This document shows, piece after piece, positions 1 to 7,753 of a stretch of DNA of 35,418 bases; the first letter of the stretch is position 1; every line of letters begins with the position of its first letter. Both the position numbers and the translations under genes were made by a program. The stretch covers positions 1 to 35,418 of the forward strand of contig NZ_LDJM01000047.1 of NCBI RefSeq assembly GCF_001431485.1. The letters are read 5' to 3'. This stretch comes from Stenotrophomonas ginsengisoli (lineage in GTDB: Bacteria; Pseudomonadota; Gammaproteobacteria; Xanthomonadales; Xanthomonadaceae). The notes beneath the pieces were generated by a model that saw nothing but the letters and a program-made list of their open reading frames with translations, searched no databases and had not been told where the DNA came from.

Positions 1-108
1 GATCACCGCCACAGGCCGTCCTGGAGCAGATGTGTCTACGCCCGTGAAAAGGTGGGGAAACCTAAGAACCTGACCCCGTTAGTACACCAAGCTCTATTTC
101 TCCGCCAC
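1..108. other. Unassigned window edge, possible mobile-element scrap
   Basis: This edge contains no gene I can support. Read on the minus strand it carries AACGGGGTCAGGTTCTTAGG followed by a short purine/pyrimidine run ending in CCCC. That resembles the GGGGTCAG-type ends I associate with REP/IS200-like elements, but this is from memory and the segment is too short to prove. A plus-strand frame from base 2 is open only to a TGA at about base 74. The AT-richer DUF3800 gene starts immediately afterwards, which fits an acquired segment. Confidence 0.2.
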
Positions 109-1251
109 TTAACTTCGGGCAACAACATCCACCAAGCTTCGAAGCTTTGAATAACCCTCACCCCGCAGGATATCAAATTCACCAGCAGTGGCACCCCTAA
201 CTATGTTCCTGGCCCTCGCCAATCTAGCAAGATTCGGTGGTATCTGACTGTCACAAAGCTCCACATAGAGACCTATATCCCTTGCCGACTCCGGAATTTT
301 ATAGCCTTTCTTTGAGCTGGAAATAAGCAGACCACGATCACGCAATGGACCGATAACTCTATTTCTCAAAGCCTGATCCGTAAGACTTATCCCCAAAGAC
401 AACTTAGCATCGCGACAGAAACCCTTCGTCTGTAGAAATCCACCATCTTGCATTGCGATAGCTATTAATCTAGAGACAAATAACGACCTCAATGATGAAT
501 CCTCATCACCCAAAGGGTGCTCGTCTGAAAGGTACTGATTTGCCAAGCTCGCTGCTTCGCGGCGAACCAATTCATCAATCCTAGCGTCAGGCTCATTGGG
601 CAGAGCCCCGGCAGCTCTCAAAGTTGGCCACTGAAAAATCTCTGACTTCCCTATCACCAGGCCATCAACTCCGTATTTCTCACTTAGCCCAGGGGAAGCA
701 AACAACTTAAATGTTGATCCAGCAAAGAAGTCTGCCGCCTGCACACCAAGGTCATCCTTGCTGTCGGAGAGGTTGAAATTAACTGACCTAAAGAGATCAT
801 CCACAGAGAATCTATCCCTTAGATAGGACACAAAAGAATCCCTAAATCTCTGCCTGCCCTTTGCATCAAAATTTACCGATATATCACCGAATTTCGGCAG
901 CCTTAGGCAAAGCATTTTGGCAGAAAACTTCAAGAATGACTCCGCAAATCGAAGCCCTGAATCAGTGCGTATACTGTTTTTTGGCACCACAACGGAAACT
1001 ACGCTAAATGCAATACCATGCATTTCACGAAGAATAGAAGCCCTTCTTCCGAAGTTATCCCCAACTTTGGATGACTTAATCTCCCCAGACTGAAAATTCT
1101 TCCGCCTAACCTCCCCCATTGCCGCTAAGAATTCAGCCAGTCTGTCACCACTCACACTTACTGCAGTAAGAACATAGAATTTCGACGCACCCCGTTCTAG
1201 ACCGAGGTGCTCGTCACCGGACTCATCTACAAATACGTGCAATTTCGCCAC
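109..1251 (-). CDS. DUF3800 domain protein, AT-rich, probably acquired
   Basis: This 380-residue protein belongs to the DUF3800 family. It begins with the family signature FVDESGD at residues 7-13, and it has a later acidic strand (VNFDAKG) and the LGVQAADFFAG segment typical of the family. The conserved acidic residues suggest a metal-dependent, possibly RNase H-like fold, but no reaction is established from the sequence. The last third (after about residue 240) is not part of the core and may be a helical or winged-helix extension. The start is a GTG preceded by a strong AGGAGGT about four bases upstream. Base composition is visibly poorer in GC than every core gene to the right, and codon use is relaxed, both signs of horizontal transfer. 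DUF3800 genes often sit in mobile or defence islands, so a defence role is possible but unproven. Confidence 0.85.
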   Translation of the reverse strand: MAKLHVFVDESGDEHLGLERGASKFYVLTAVSVSGDRLAEFLAAMGEVRRKNFQSGEIKSSKVGDNFGRRASILREMHGIAFSVVSVVVPKNSIRTDSGLRFAESFLKFSAKMLCLRLPKFGDISVNFDAKGRQRFRDSFVSYLRDRFSVDDLFRSVNFNLSDSKDDLGVQAADFFAGSTFKLFASPGLSEKYGVDGLVIGKSEIFQWPTLRAAGALPNEPDARIDELVRREAASLANQYLSDEHPLGDEDSSLRSLFVSRLIAIAMQDGGFLQTKGFCRDAKLSLGISLTDQALRNRVIGPLRDRGLLISSSKKGYKIPESARDIGLYVELCDSQIPPNLARLARARNIVRGATAGEFDILRGEGYSKLRSLVDVVARS

Positions 1252-1289
1252 CCAACCTCCTGTTGAACAAGCGCAGCAAGACCAGTGCT

Positions 1290-1325
1290 AAAAAAGGCCA
1301 GGTTCACTACTGAACACTGGCCTTT
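1290..1325 (-). terminator. Rho-independent terminator of nrdJab
   Basis: A 9-bp stem (AAAGGCCAG with CTGGCCTTT) extends into a second 5-bp stem (GTTCA with TGAAC) across a CTAC loop, with one bulged A. On the minus strand it is followed by six T residues. It lies about 30 bases past the nrdJb stop codon, so it closes the nrdJa-nrdJb transcript. It may also block readthrough from the opposite side. Confidence 0.9.
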
Positions 1326-1355
1326 GTTGTACCACTCAACAATTTCGATGCTGCC

Positions 1356-2105
1356 TCAACCGCACTTGCTATACCCGCAGTTCAAGCAAGTCTGACACCC
1401 ATCCATGATCACCAACGCCTTGGTGCTGCACTTGTCGCACAGGGTGGCGCTGGCCGGGAACGAGGCATCGCCTTCATTGGCCTCGGCCACCACGGCTTCG
1501 GCAACCTTCTCGCTGTGGCCCTTGGAGCGGTCTTCGTACTGCTTGCGCTTCTCGGCAATCAGGGCCTTCTGGTGCACGCTCAGTTCCGGGTCGTGGATCA
1601 TGCCGATGGACTTGAGGTGGTCTTCCACCACCGAGCCCAGCTCGGCCACCAGGGACGGCATGTACACGCCACCGGCCTTGAAGTAGCCGCCCTTGGGATC
1701 AAACACGGCCTTCATTTCTTCCACCAGGAAGGTCACATCGCCACCCTTGCGGAACACCGCGCTCATGATGCGGGTCAGGGCGACGATCCACTGGAAGTGC
1801 TCCATCGACTTGGAGTTGATGAACACCTCGAACGGGCGGCGCTGCTGATGCTCGGTGCCGGGGTTGAGGATGATGTCGTTGATGGTCACGTAGAAAGCGT
1901 GCTCCACCAGCGGGGATTTGATCTTGTAGGTGCTGCCCAGCAGCATCTCCGGGCGCTCGATGGCTTCGTGCATCTGCACGATGGCCGGGTCGTTGGCGGC
2001 AGCGGCCACCAGCGGGGCCTTGGCGGCCGCAGCGGCCTCGCGTGCCTTGTCATCCGGGGTGATGACCGAATAACCCTTGATCTTCTTGGAAATCTTCACT
2101 GCCAT
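1356..2105 (-). CDS. nrdJb: Class II ribonucleotide reductase accessory chain NrdJb (TSCPD-type)
   Basis: This 249-residue protein corresponds to the C-terminal part of single-chain B12-dependent ribonucleotide reductases, here encoded as a separate gene as in Pseudomonas aeruginosa NrdJa/NrdJb. The middle of the protein carries the TSCPD-like fold (SMEHFQWIVALTRIMSAVF and an F-DP-GG segment). The extreme C-terminus has a four-cysteine ribbon, CDKC and then CQTCLNC, followed by a last Cys near the end. In the family such C-terminal cysteines are thought to re-reduce the active site of the catalytic chain. I chose the ATG at 2103-2105, which has AAGGAA eight bases upstream; a longer open frame lacks a better site. 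It lies 110 bases downstream of nrdJa, presumably in one transcript, and is closed by the terminator at 1290-1325. Confidence 0.88.
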   Translation of the reverse strand: MAVKISKKIKGYSVITPDDKAREAAAAAKAPLVAAAANDPAIVQMHEAIERPEMLLGSTYKIKSPLVEHAFYVTINDIILNPGTEHQQRRPFEVFINSKSMEHFQWIVALTRIMSAVFRKGGDVTFLVEEMKAVFDPKGGYFKAGGVYMPSLVAELGSVVEDHLKSIGMIHDPELSVHQKALIAEKRKQYEDRSKGHSEKVAEAVVAEANEGDASFPASATLCDKCSTKALVIMDGCQTCLNCGYSKCG

Positions 2106-2215
2106 GACGGCGGTTCCTTGGTGTGGGTGGGCCGCGCCTGGCGCGTTGCCCGCTTGAGGGAAACAAGTGTGACCGGCGGCGCTGCGGAACATGGCCCGCA
2201 GCGCCGGCACGTGGA

Positions 2216-4369
2216 TCAGAACTTGCCGTAGTAGCCTTCCTTCAAGGCATCGAACAGGTTGGCGGCGGTGTGCATTTCACCGTCGTACTCGATCTGCTCG
2301 TTGCCGTTGACCTCGACCACCTGGCCATCCTCCAGCTCGAAGCGGTAGGTGGTGTTGGCAAGGTCGGCTTCCTTGACCAGCACGCCCTGGAAGGCAGCCG
2401 GGTTGAAGCGGAAGGTGGTGCAGCCCTTCAGGCCCTGCTCGTGGGCGTAGCGGTAGATGTCCTTGAAGTCTTCGTACGGGTAATCGGTGGGTACGTTGGC
2501 GGTCTTGGAGATCGAGCTGTCCACCCACTTCTGCGCAGCAGCCTGCACGTCCACGTGCTGCTTGGGGCTGATGTCATCGGCGGCGATGAAGTAGTCCGGC
2601 AGCTGGGCATCGGCCTCGGCAGCAAACGGCATGGCCTTGGCGTTGACCAGCTCACGGTAGGCCAGCAGCTCGAAGGAATACACGTCCACCTTTTCCTTGG
2701 ACTTCTTGCCTTCCACGATCACGTTGCGGCTGTAGTGGTGGGCAAAGCTGGGCTCGATGCCGTTGGAGGCATTGTTGGCCAGGCTCAGGGAGATGGTGCC
2801 GGTCGGGGCGATGGAGCTGTGGTGGGTGAAGCGGGCACCGTGGGTGGCCAGTTCGTCGGCCAGCTCCGGGGCCACGGCGGCAATGCGCTGCATGTAGCGG
2901 CTGTAGCGGGTGTGCAGCACACGGCCGTGGATGGAATCGCCCACCTTGTAGCCGTCGGCAGCCATTTCCGGGCGCTTGCGCAGCATTTCGCCGGTGACTT
3001 CAAATACCTCGTCCATGATCGGGGCAGCGCCCTTTTCCTTGGCCAGGGCCAGGCCGGTTTCCCAGCCGGCAATGGCCATCTCACGGGCAATGGCCTCGGT
3101 GAACTCGCACGACTCACTGCTGCCGTACTTCATCTTGAGCATGGTCAGGGTCGAGCCCAGGCCGAGGAAGCCCATGCCGTGGCGGCGCTTGCGCATGATC
3201 TCGATGCGCTGTTGTTCCAGCGGCAGGCCGTTGACCTCGACCACGTTGTCCAGCATGCGGGTGAACACGCGCACCACTTCGCGGTACTCGTCCCAGTCGA
3301 AGGACGCGTTTTCGGTGAAGGCATTGCGCACGAACTTGGTCAGGTTGACCGAGCCCAGCAGGCAGGCGCCGTACGGCGGCAGCGGCTGCTCGCCACACGG
3401 GTTGGTGGCACGGATGTTCTCGCACCACCAGTTGTTGTTCATCTCGTTGACGCGGTCGATCAGGATGAAACCCGGCTCGGCGTAGTCATAGGTGGAGACC
3501 ATGATCATGTCCCACAGGTGGCGCGCACGGATGTGGCTGTACACCTTGCAGGCCACCAGGCCGTCATCGCGCACGATGTAGTTGGTGTGGGTGGGCCAGT
3601 CGCGCCAGACGATGTTGTCCACGCTCTCGTCGATGGTGGCCTGTTCCTTGGTGTTGACCGGGAACACCAGCGGCCACTCGGCATCGTTCTTGACCGCTTC
3701 CATGAAGCCGTCGGTGATCAGCAGGGACAGGTTGAACTGGCGCAGGCGGCCGTCCTCGCGCTTGGCGCGGATGAAGTCCTTCACGTCCGGATGGGTGACA
3801 TCGAAGGTGCCCATCTGCGCACCGCGGCGGCCACCGGCGCTGGACACGGTGAAGCACATCTTGTCGTAGATATCCATGAAGGACATCGGGCCGGAGGTAT
3901 AGGCACCGGCGCCAGCCACGAACGCACCGCGCGGACGCAGGGTGGAGAACTCATAGCCGATGCCGCAGCCGGCCTTCAGGGTCAGGCCCGCTTCGTGGAC
4001 CTTCTCCAGGATGCCGTCCATCGAATCGGTGATGGTGCCCGACACGGTGCAGTTGATGGTGCTGGTGGCCGGCTTGTGTTCCAGCGCACCGGCATTGGAG
4101 GTGATGCGGCCGGCCGGGATCGCGCCACGGCGCAGGGCCCAGGCAAAGCGTTCTTCCCAGTGGGCACGCAGCTCGGCGGTGGCTTCCGATTCGGCCAGCG
4201 CGCGCGCCACACGGCGGTAGGTGCCGTCGATGTCGGCATCCACCACCTCACCGGACTTGGTCTTCAGGCGGTATTTCTTGTCCCAGATGTCCATCGATGC
4301 CGGCTGCATCGGGATGTCCTGGTTGACCGCAACTTCGGTGGTGTCAACGACCGCCTGAACCTTGCTCAT
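2216..4369 (-). CDS. nrdJa: Adenosylcobalamin-dependent ribonucleotide reductase, catalytic chain NrdJa
   Basis: The 717-residue product is the catalytic chain of class II ribonucleotide reductase. It makes deoxyribonucleotides using adenosylcobalamin as radical source, with or without oxygen. Visible signatures are STINCTVSG near residue 107, TNPCGEQPLPPYGACLLGSV with the active-site cysteine at about 325, and APTGTISL with the NNASNGIEPSF stretch toward the C-terminus. No N-terminal ATP-cone is evident. The reducing Cys-rich tail is missing because it is carried by the next gene, nrdJb. I prefer the ATG at 4367-4369, which has GGAGAG nine bases upstream, over a GTG eight codons earlier. I looked for a cobalamin riboswitch in the leader and found no B12-box-like sequence. 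Confidence 0.95.
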   Translation of the reverse strand: MSKVQAVVDTTEVAVNQDIPMQPASMDIWDKKYRLKTKSGEVVDADIDGTYRRVARALAESEATAELRAHWEERFAWALRRGAIPAGRITSNAGALEHKPATSTINCTVSGTITDSMDGILEKVHEAGLTLKAGCGIGYEFSTLRPRGAFVAGAGAYTSGPMSFMDIYDKMCFTVSSAGGRRGAQMGTFDVTHPDVKDFIRAKREDGRLRQFNLSLLITDGFMEAVKNDAEWPLVFPVNTKEQATIDESVDNIVWRDWPTHTNYIVRDDGLVACKVYSHIRARHLWDMIMVSTYDYAEPGFILIDRVNEMNNNWWCENIRATNPCGEQPLPPYGACLLGSVNLTKFVRNAFTENASFDWDEYREVVRVFTRMLDNVVEVNGLPLEQQRIEIMRKRRHGMGFLGLGSTLTMLKMKYGSSESCEFTEAIAREMAIAGWETGLALAKEKGAAPIMDEVFEVTGEMLRKRPEMAADGYKVGDSIHGRVLHTRYSRYMQRIAAVAPELADELATHGARFTHHSSIAPTGTISLSLANNASNGIEPSFAHHYSRNVIVEGKKSKEKVDVYSFELLAYRELVNAKAMPFAAEADAQLPDYFIAADDISPKQHVDVQAAAQKWVDSSISKTANVPTDYPYEDFKDIYRYAHEQGLKGCTTFRFNPAAFQGVLVKEADLANTTYRFELEDGQVVEVNGNEQIEYDGEMHTAANLFDALKEGYYGKF

Positions 4370-4846
4370 GTTGTGCTGCTCTCCGTAGTGCACCTAAAAG
4401 GTACTGATCTCAAAATTTGGTGACACCCATCACAGGCGCTGGCACAACGACAAACCGGCCACCGGGCACGCCGTGCGCGCCCGTGGTGGTGGGGAGTGGG
4501 GACCTACGATGCGGCTGTTGCAGGGCACGTGGATCATTGTCATTGCACCATCATCGGTTGGGGTGCTGCCGGAAGCGGCAACCCTACAACTAGTGGGCTG
4601 CCGGCGTGGCACCGCTACATCTTGTGCCTCGGACGCCGACCAGCTTACCCACCGCACGACCCAAGTCAAACGAAAAATTTGCACTCGGGGGCTTGCAATC
4701 GGGCGAGCCCGCGCCGGGCTTGGGTTTGCTGGTGACGATGGGTTTGATTGACCGTTCAGGGCACACTGGCAACACTCATTCAGCTTGAAACCGGGCTGGC
4801 TGCCCCTACCTCCAGCCAAGCCGCTGACCCCCAAGGGAAACTGCCG
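4370..4846. other. Intergenic region between divergent nrdJa and degP-like genes
   Basis: This 477-base stretch separates two divergent genes, so it should hold both promoters. I see no convincing gene. It is GC-rich with one AT-richer patch around 4660-4690. The only promoter-like pattern I can index is the weak site at 4748-4776. No recognisable B12 box, NrdR box pair or sigma-E motif was found by eye. An imperfect GC-rich inverted repeat lies around 4458-4492 on the nrdJa leader side. Confidence 0.6.
4748..4776 (+). promoter_or_regulatory. Weak sigma-70-like promoter candidate for the protease gene
   Basis: TTGACC (five of six bases to the -35 consensus) is followed by a 17-base spacer and AACACT, a poor -10 match. 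It lies about 70 bases before the start codon, a reasonable distance, but the weak -10 keeps this tentative. Confidence 0.22.
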
Positions 4847-6280
4847 ATGCGTCCACTGCCGACCCTGCTCACCCTGTCCCTGGCCGCCGCCTTTGGCGGT
4901 TTTGCCGCCACCGGCCTGCACAGCCTGCTGGACAACCCGGCCCAGGCCGCCACCCCGGCGCTGGCCTCCACCCTGCCCGCCGCGGCAAGCCTGCCGGCCA
5001 GCGTGGCCGGGCAGCCGCTGCCCTCGCTGGCGCCGATGCTCGAACGCAGCATGCCGGCGGTGGTGAGCATCAACACCAAACAGGTGGTGCGGGTGCGCAA
5101 CCCGTTCTTCGATGACCCGGTGTTCCGCCGCCTGTTCCCGCAGGTGCCGGCCGAGCGCATCAACGAATCGCTGGGCTCGGGCGTGATCATCGATGCGGCC
5201 AAGGGCTATGTGCTGACCAACCACCACGTGATCGACAACGCCGATGACGTGCAGGTGACCCTGGCCGACGGGCGCAGCTTCACCGCCGAGTTCCTCGGCT
5301 CGGACGCCGACACCGACGTGGCCCTGATCCGCATCCCGGCCGAGAACCTCACCGCCATTGCCCTGGCCAACAGCGACCAGCTCAAGGTCGGCGACTTCGT
5401 GGTCGCCATCGGCAACCCGTTCGGCTTCAGCCAGACAGTGACCAGCGGCATCGTCTCGGCGGTGGGCCGCAGCGGGATCCGTGGCCTGGGCTACCAGAAC
5501 TTCATCCAGACCGACGCCTCGATCAACCCGGGCAACTCCGGCGGCGCCCTGGTCAACCTGAGCGGCCAGCTGGTGGGCATCAATACCGCCAGCTTCAACC
5601 CGCAGGGCAGCATGGCCGGCAACATCGGCTTAGGGTTGGCCATTCCGGCCAACCTGGCCCGCAACGTGGTGGACCAGCTGCTGGCCCACGGCGAGGTGAT
5701 CCGCGGCACCCTGGGGGTGGAAACCCAGAACCTGAGCCCGCAGCTGGCCCAGGCCCTGGCCCTGGACGAGGCTCGTGGCGCGCTGATCACCCGCGTGCTG
5801 CCCGGCTCCGGTGCGGCCGCTGCCGGCCTGCAACCCGGCGATGTGGTGCTCAGCGCCAATGGCCAGCGCATCGCCAATGCCAGCGCCCTGCACAACATCG
5901 AAGGCCTGCAGGCGGTGGGCAGCACACTGAGCCTGGAGATCCGCCGCGACGGCAAGCCGCTGAGCCTGCGCGCCACCCTGCACGAGCAGCTGCGCCAGCT
6001 CGACGGCGCCGCCCTGGACCCGCGCCTGACCGGCGCGCGTTTTGTCGAACTGCCCGAAGCCACCCGCCAGGCCGGCCTGGCCGGGGTATTGGTGACCGAG
6101 GTGGCCCGTGGCAGCCGTGCCGAGACCAGTGGTCTGGCCCGTGGCGATGTGCTGCTGGCCAGCAGCGCCGGTGAGTTCAACGACCTGGCCGGGCTGCGCG
6201 CCAGCTTTGACAAGCGTCCGCCGCAGCTGGTGCTGCGTATCCTGCGTGGCAACCGCCGTGGCGATCTGGTGATGCGCTGA
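4847..6280 (+). CDS. DegP/DegQ-family periplasmic serine protease with two PDZ domains
   Basis: The 477-residue product is an HtrA-type envelope protease and chaperone. A hydrophobic N-terminus (residues about 5-27) followed by an Ala-rich segment looks like an export signal. The trypsin-like domain has the full triad: His127 in TNHHVID, Asp157 in DTDVALI and Ser231 in NPGNSGGAL. Two PDZ modules follow, one starting near RGTLGVETQ and one with GVLVTEVARGS near the C-terminus. It most likely degrades misfolded periplasmic or outer-membrane proteins. The ATG at 4847 has AAGGGAAA about six bases upstream; an earlier in-frame TTG lacks such support. It stands alone, divergent from nrdJa. Whether it is the DegP, DegQ or MucD orthologue cannot be decided from the sequence. 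Confidence 0.93.
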   Translation: MRPLPTLLTLSLAAAFGGFAATGLHSLLDNPAQAATPALASTLPAAASLPASVAGQPLPSLAPMLERSMPAVVSINTKQVVRVRNPFFDDPVFRRLFPQVPAERINESLGSGVIIDAAKGYVLTNHHVIDNADDVQVTLADGRSFTAEFLGSDADTDVALIRIPAENLTAIALANSDQLKVGDFVVAIGNPFGFSQTVTSGIVSAVGRSGIRGLGYQNFIQTDASINPGNSGGALVNLSGQLVGINTASFNPQGSMAGNIGLGLAIPANLARNVVDQLLAHGEVIRGTLGVETQNLSPQLAQALALDEARGALITRVLPGSGAAAAGLQPGDVVLSANGQRIANASALHNIEGLQAVGSTLSLEIRRDGKPLSLRATLHEQLRQLDGAALDPRLTGARFVELPEATRQAGLAGVLVTEVARGSRAETSGLARGDVLLASSAGEFNDLAGLRASFDKRPPQLVLRILRGNRRGDLVMR

Positions 6281-6362
6281 CATTGCGTGAATGCCGCCCG
6301 TGGTATCAACACCCCTTCACCCGGCGCCATGACGGTGCCATCCCCCAGCAAAGGAGCAAGCA

Positions 6363-6728
6363 ATGAGCCCGACCAATTCTGAAAACCTCAAGGATCAGCT
6401 CAACGAGGCCGGCAGCCACCTCAAGGCCGCCGCCAATGCCGCCGGCACCGCCGTCAAGGGCGTGGCCAGCTCCGTCTCCGACGAAGCCGTGCAGGCCAAG
6501 GCGAAGATCAAGGCCGAGCTGTCGGAAACCGCGCAGTACGGCAAGTCCGCCGCCAGCGCCGGTGGCGCGGTGGCCAAGGAGCAGGTGGATGCCCTGCTGG
6601 ACAAGAGCAAGGATCTGATCGACAGCGCCGCCGAGCTGATCCGCGAAAAGCCGCTGGCTTCCTTCGGCGTGGCCTTTGCCGCCGGCTTCCTGATTGCCAA
6701 GCTGACCCGCGGCAGCAGCAACGACTGA
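6363..6728 (+). CDS. DUF883 family membrane-anchored protein (YqjD/ElaB type)
   Basis: This 121-residue protein has a long, charged amphipathic helical region followed by a single C-terminal membrane helix, PLASFGVAFAAGFLIAKLTRG, the standard DUF883 layout. In Escherichia coli the relatives ElaB and YqjD are stress- and stationary-phase-induced, inner-membrane-anchored, ribosome-associated proteins; that role is inferred here. AAAGGAGC lies about six bases before the ATG. The stop codon is separated from the GTG start of the next gene by a single base, so the two are clearly one operon, matching the yqjD-yqjE order in other proteobacteria. Confidence 0.88.
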   Translation: MSPTNSENLKDQLNEAGSHLKAAANAAGTAVKGVASSVSDEAVQAKAKIKAELSETAQYGKSAASAGGAVAKEQVDALLDKSKDLIDSAAELIREKPLASFGVAFAAGFLIAKLTRGSSND

Positions 6729-6729
6729 C

Positions 6730-7683
6730 GTGGGCACGCCCGACCGTGCCACTGCCGGGGCCGCGCCCCCGGCGGCTGAACTGCCCGGGGCCGTCCCGGG
6801 CATCGGCGAGGCCTTTGACACCGTCAGCCAGGCCGGCCGCGAAAGCCTGGAGTCCGGCCGCGACATGGGCCGGGCGATGCGCCGCCTGGTGGCTGCCGAA
6901 GTGGCCCAGGCGCGCATCGTGCTGGCCCGCGCTGCGGTGTGGCTGGCCGTGGCGGTGGCCTTCGGTGCCAGCGCCTGGCTGCTGCTGATGGCCGCGCTGA
7001 TTGCCGGCCTGCATGCGATGGGACTGAGCTGGCTGGCCGCCACCTCGATCAGCGCCCTGGTCAGCCTGCTGGTGGCCGTGCTTGGCGCCTGGCAGACCCT
7101 GCGTTACTTCGAGATGGCGCGCTTTGAATCCAGCCGCAAGCAACTGGCCCACCTGTCCCGGCGTGATGCCGAGGACGAGGAAGAGGATGTGCGCAAGCCC
7201 AACCTGGCCCAGGTGCAGCGACGGATCGAACGTGCCAGCCAGGTCATGGACGGCCGCCGCAGCCAGCTGCGGCAGAACATGCAGCAGGTGCGCAGTACCT
7301 GGCGTGCAGCGTGGACACCGTGGCGCATCCTCGGTGCCGGTGTTGGCCTGGGCTTTGTCTCCGGCAAGCTGGACCCGGAAAAGGCCGCTGCCGGCGTTGC
7401 CGCCCAGGTGACCTCGGCGCCGAAGATCCTGCAGGTGCTCACCGCCCTGTCTGGCCTGCTGGCCGCGACCAAGGCCCAGGTGGCCGCAGCGGAGGCCGAA
7501 TTTGCCGCCGACCAGGCCGAACAGCACGAAGAGGCGGCCGATGCCGCCAGTGCCGATGCCCAGACCGGCGTGGCCGCCAGCACGGCCGCCGCAGCCGGGG
7601 TCAGCCGCCCGCTCGATCCGGCCCAATGGCAGCCACCGGCAGCCGAAGCGGCCACCGAGCTGGGCGAGGACCCACCGCGCTGA
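6730..7683 (+). CDS. YqjE/phage-holin-superfamily membrane protein with long C-terminal extension
   Basis: The 317-residue protein starts at a GTG one base after the DUF883 stop. Its N-terminal part, residues about 40-130, matches the YqjE-like 'holin superfamily III' layout: a soluble helix, then two adjacent membrane helices (AAVWLAVAVAFGASAWLLLM and ISALVSLLVAVLGAWQTLRY). Residues about 140-190 are highly charged (RRDAEDEEEDVRK), and a further region around 195-255 (TPWRILGAGVGLGFVSGKL) resembles a second short membrane-associated module. An Ala-rich low-complexity tail completes it. Typical family members are only about 130 residues, so this is an extended or fused form, perhaps merging YqjE- and YqjK-like parts. 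Despite the family name there is no reason to link it to a phage here. Confidence 0.75.
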   Translation: MGTPDRATAGAAPPAAELPGAVPGIGEAFDTVSQAGRESLESGRDMGRAMRRLVAAEVAQARIVLARAAVWLAVAVAFGASAWLLLMAALIAGLHAMGLSWLAATSISALVSLLVAVLGAWQTLRYFEMARFESSRKQLAHLSRRDAEDEEEDVRKPNLAQVQRRIERASQVMDGRRSQLRQNMQQVRSTWRAAWTPWRILGAGVGLGFVSGKLDPEKAAAGVAAQVTSAPKILQVLTALSGLLAATKAQVAAAEAEFAADQAEQHEEAADAASADAQTGVAASTAAAAGVSRPLDPAQWQPPAAEAATELGEDPPR

Positions 7684-7704
7684 AGCCCGGCCGGCACAGG
7701 ACCA

Positions 7705-7734
7705 GCCCGCGCCGGGCTTACCCCCGGCGCGGGC
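7705..7734. repeat. Perfect 12-bp inverted repeat between two genes
   Basis: GCCCGCGCCGGG and CCCGGCGCGGGC form a perfect 12-bp stem with a six-base loop (CTTACC). No T-tract follows, so it is not a classical terminator. An upstream GCCCGG at 7685-7690 could compete for the same bases. It sits about 20 bases before the HAD gene start and could act as a transcript-stabilising or attenuating hairpin. Confidence 0.65.
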
Positions 7735-7753
7735 GTACAATGGCCCGGTGAAC

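Noticed and set aside
1..60. CAGATGTGT near base 27, which matches part of the Nextera end in the other orientation.
   Set aside because: Only nine bases agree and the following ten disagree, unlike the near-complete match at the right end; chance is the simpler explanation.
2123..4423. A 766-codon plus-strand open frame opposite nrdJa, and a similar 945-codon frame opposite the genes at 18391-21228.
   Set aside because: Both are shadows created by the high GC content of real genes on the other strand; the amino-acid composition is Gly/Ala/His/Val/Arg-rich with no family signature.
4370..4490. Possible cobalamin riboswitch in the nrdJa leader.
   Set aside because: No B12-box-like sequence or conserved junction is visible; the GC-rich hairpin there is not enough.
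6730..7683. A prophage remnant suggested by the 'phage holin' family name.
   Set aside because: The gene is linked to a DUF883/YqjD gene as in normal chromosomes and no other phage gene is nearby.
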